From Oscillospiraceae bacterium (GTDB lineage: Bacteria > Bacillota > Clostridia > Oscillospirales > UBA929): 8,485 nt of DNA. Position 1 is the stretch's first letter, and every line of letters starts with the position of its first letter. Positions 6,397 through 8,485 of the stretch are shown piece after piece. The stretch spans positions 1 through 8,485 of the forward strand of contig JAIRML010000273.1 of the NCBI GenBank assembly GCA_031258665.1, written 5' to 3'. Below the pieces are notes generated by a model. That model did no database searches and was not told the DNA's origin. It was given only the letters and a program-made list of their open reading frames with translations. Both the position numbers and the translations under genes were made by a program.

Positions 6397-7692
6397 ATGT
6401 ATGTCAGACGTCACGCGGAAAACGCGGTTCGCAGATTGGCGCAGCAGTTTGGAGCGGTGCTTGTCACAGGGGCAAGGCAAGTGGGCAAGACGACAATGTT
6501 ACACGAAGTCACGCAGGGGATACATTATGTCACGCTTGACGACCCCGTACAACTCAGTGCGGCAAAGGGGGCAAGCGGTTCGTTTCTGCGCGACAACCTG
6601 CCGCCCATTGTCATCGACGAGGTGCAGTATGCACCGGAGTTGTTTCCACACATTAAGATGAGCATCGACAAAAGCCACGCAAAGGGGCAGTTTTACCTAA
6701 CGTGGGTTGCACCTGCAACCCACAACCAAAATTCTTGTTTTTTATTGCCGCTTCGCGGCAATAAGGTACTATCGGGTTCACAGCAGTTTCAGATGATGGA
6801 AAACGTCACGGAATCGCTTGCCGGACGGCTCGGCGTTGTCAATCTGCCTGGGTTGTCTCTCCGTGAGCAATGTGGCAGCGACAACACCATGCCTTTTTTA
6901 TCTGCAGAAGAATATTACGACGCTTGCCGCACGTCGGCGCCGCAACTCAACGATTCGGTGATTTGACAGACGATACACCGCGGATCAATGCCGGAGATTG
7001 CCCTGCACCCCGAATACGACTGGCAGAGTTTCTACGCCGCGTATGTGCGGACGTATATTGAGCGCGATGTGCGCAAACTTACGCAAGTAGGCGACGATAT
7101 AAAGTTTCTGCGTTTTATGACCGCCGCCGCGAGCATGACGGGGCAACTGTTGAATCTCGCATCGCTTGCACGGGATGTGAACGTCAGTCCGCCGACCGCC
7201 GAGCGTTGGCTGTCGATACTTGTGGCTGCAAACTTGGTGTTTTTACTGCAACCGTATCACACGAGCGTACTCAAACGCGCAATCAAGACGCCCAAGTTGT
7301 ACTTCCTTGACCTCGGTCTTGCGGCATATCTCACCAAGTGGACATCGCCGGAAGTGCTGAAAACCGGCGCGGTGGCGGGTGCCTTCTTCGAGAGTTTTGT
7401 TGTCGGCGAAATCATCAAGAGTTATCAAAACGCCGGGATTCTCGACTTGCCGCTGTATTTTTACCGCGACCGCGCTGGCGTGGAGATCGACTTGCTCATA
7501 GAGCGCGACGGCGTCTTGCACCCAATCGAGATAAAGAAACACGCCGACCCGACACCCTCCGACATTCGGCATTTCGCCGTGCTTGACAAACTCGCAAACG
7601 TCAAACGCGGGTCTGGCTGTGTGGTATGCATGTACGACAAGTTGACAACGCTGCGCGGCGACAACCGCATTGTGCCGGTCGGGTGGTTGTAA
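6397..7692 (+). pseudogene. AAA-family ATPase with DUF4143 domain, broken by in-frame stop
   Basis: One continuous frame of 432 codons encodes an AAA_14/DUF4143 ATPase, a widespread family often found in accessory DNA and of unclear function. Walker A GARQVGKT is at residues 25-32, Walker B VIDEVQ at 72-77 and the sensor-like GSQQF at 127-131. The C-terminal part carries IHRGSMPEI, YIERDVRKL, YFLDLGLAAYL, FFESFVVGEI and the nuclease-like segment VEIDLLIERDGVLHPIEIK, all usual for the family. A TGA at 6964-6966 (codon 190) interrupts the frame where relatives have a Trp before the xxIHRGSMP motif; a TGG to TGA change explains it. The frame resumes without shift, and an ATG at 6988 could restart a C-terminal fragment. 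A 72-bp insertion lies at 6703-6774. The ATG at 6397 follows GGAG at 6384-6387; an upstream in-frame TTG at 6382 is less likely. Base composition is clearly less GC-rich than the operon, which suggests transfer. Confidence 0.85.
6703..6774. mobile_element. 72-bp palindromic in-frame insertion in the ATPase gene
   Basis: The family sequence FYLTGSQQF is split here after FYLT by 24 extra codons (residues 103-126), and GSQQF resumes at 127. The extra DNA is made of a first inverted repeat, GTGGGTTGCA (6702-6711) against TGCAACCCAC (6714-6723), and a second one, TTATTGCCGC (6742-6751) against GCGGCAATAA (6755-6764), with a T run between. Flanks CTAACG (6697-6702) and CTATCG (6769-6774) agree at five of six positions and may be an aged target duplication. 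The length is a multiple of three and no stop is introduced. The pattern recalls the palindromic elements that insert in frame into Rickettsia genes, but no relationship to them is shown. Confidence 0.6.
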
Positions 7693-7724
7693 ACGACCCT
7701 TCCTGTCCTCCACGAGGATCACGT

Positions 7725-8375
7725 TGTTGTGGAACCGGCACACACCAGAACGCCCGCTGGATGGCGGCAAAGAGCGCCGCCGGCGGCCTGATGGTCGTCG
7801 CCACCGGCGACAGACTGTTTGAGGCAAACGCCCTGCACTTCACGCGGACAGGTCTGGCAGCCGGGCATCCGTATCAGCTTCGGCCGCTCAAGCAGACGGT
7901 CCTCTCGGTCAATTTCGGTTCGCGCGGGACGGGCAATCAGTCCTGCGGCGCGGCAACGCTCCCGGAATACCAACTGCAGGTGGGTCACAAAAGTTACAGC
8001 TATACGCTGCTCCCGATCCCGGCCGCGGCGGCACTGGATACACTGAACACCGCCGCGAGGCAGTACAGGGATGCGCCGAGTTTTGCATTCGGCGACTATG
8101 AAATATCCGCCGCTATCCACGAAACCACGGCCGCCGTGACACTGACCGTCGTCGACAATGTGCAGGACCTGGCGTCCGCGACACTCCTTCTCGCGGTGTA
8201 CGACGCCGGCGGGCGTCTGAAGTCGGTTGACAGCGCATCCGTCGCCATCACGGGCGCAGGGGACTACACCGCCGATTTCGTGCTGTCCGCTCCGCTCTCC
8301 TCAGGGGAATCTGCCAAAGCGTTTGCGTGGAAGGACGACAATTCACCCGTGACAGAGAGCCGTTTGATACCCTGA
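7725..8375 (+). pseudogene. 3' remnant of a glycoside hydrolase family 2 (beta-galactosidase-like) gene
   Basis: The frame ending in TGA at 8373-8375 resembles the C-terminal part of GH2 beta-galactosidases. After THQNARWMA come LFEANALHFT, AGHPYQL, a TVLSVNFGSRGTGNQSCG segment and TLPEYQL, which follow the beta-galactosidase small-chain (domain 5) pattern with its conserved G-x-G-x-x-SCG stretch. A second beta-rich domain follows (VDNVQDLASATLLLAVYDAG and a final KAFAWKDDNSPVTES), like the C-terminal accessory domains of secreted clostridial glycosidases. The whole catalytic part, normally many hundred residues before this point, is missing. The recognisable homology begins only about 30 bp after the stop of the preceding ATPase gene. 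Longer in-frame codons upstream overlap that gene and look like noise. No ribosome-binding site serves the internal ATG at 7761. I judge it a truncated, unexpressed remnant; the exact left edge is approximate. Confidence 0.7.
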
Positions 8376-8465
8376 ACATGTGACGGCCGGCGTTTGCGCC
8401 TGCCGCACAGAGATCTTGTCGACACACTGGGCACATTGCAAGCCTCACAAACACATGAGGAGACG

Positions 8466-8485
8466 GCCGGCAGTATACTGCCGGC
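8466..8485. repeat. Perfect 20-bp palindrome at the window edge
   Basis: GCCGGCAGTA is followed directly by its reverse complement and ends on the last base of the window. The 110 bp after the hydrolase remnant hold no gene; the only other structure is a short CCTCA/TGAGG repeat just upstream. The palindrome may be the stem of a terminator for the remnant gene, with GAC on the left expected to pair beyond the window, or the end of a repeat element. Confidence 0.55.

Noticed and set aside
6964..6966. TGA as selenocysteine or as Trp in an alternative code.
   Set aside because: The flanking genes end at TGA, no SECIS-like hairpin is evident just downstream, and the family has Trp here, so simple nonsense mutation fits best.

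Overview
The window (8485 bp) looks like chromosomal DNA of a GC-rich member of the Firmicutes, probably an anaerobic clostridial lineage. This is inferred from strong AGGAGG-type Shine-Dalgarno sites, consensus sigma-A type promoters, Clostridia-like protein families (RadA, PII, class-III aminotransferase, APC permease, AraC regulator) and GC-rich codon use. No rRNA, tRNA, CRISPR array or replication gene is visible.

Layout. Positions 1-114 are the 3' end of a plus-strand gene that resembles radA. It converges on a minus-strand operon occupying 5062 to 220, and the two transcription units are separated by a perfect 15-bp GC-rich hairpin (169-210). In transcription order the operon encodes a PatA-like class-III aminotransferase (5062-3707), a PII-type signalling protein (3655-3305), an APC-family amino acid/polyamine permease (3210-1750) and an NAD-type aldehyde dehydrogenase (1695-220). 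Gaps between genes are 51, 94 and 54 bp. Taken together, the genes suggest a pathway that imports an amine, transaminates it to an aldehyde and oxidises the aldehyde to an acid (for example putrescine to 4-aminobutanal to GABA). The PII protein probably senses ATP/ADP/2-oxoglutarate and gates the permease. The substrate is inferred, not proven.

A divergent AraC-family regulator (5455-6315, plus strand) sits upstream of the operon. The 392-bp region between them holds a good promoter for the regulator. On the operon side it holds a candidate attenuator: an intrinsic terminator (12-bp stem plus T-rich tail) lies just in front of the aminotransferase ribosome-binding site, and an upstream hairpin shares the same 8-nt arm sequences, so the arms can pair in mutually exclusive ways (1:2 and 3:4 versus 2:3).

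From about 6316 on, the window changes character: lower-GC DNA and gene remnants. A near-perfect consensus promoter overlaps a perfect 16-bp inverted repeat and drives an AAA/DUF4143 ATPase gene (6397-7692). That gene is broken by an in-frame TGA at codon 190, where a Trp codon would be expected, and it also carries a 72-bp in-frame insertion made of two small palindromes, placed just before the conserved GSQQF motif. Directly after it comes the 3' remnant of a large glycoside hydrolase family 2 (beta-galactosidase-like) gene without its 5' part (about 7725-8375). The window ends inside a perfect 20-bp palindrome. The right-hand third therefore looks like a decaying accessory region next to a functional catabolic operon.
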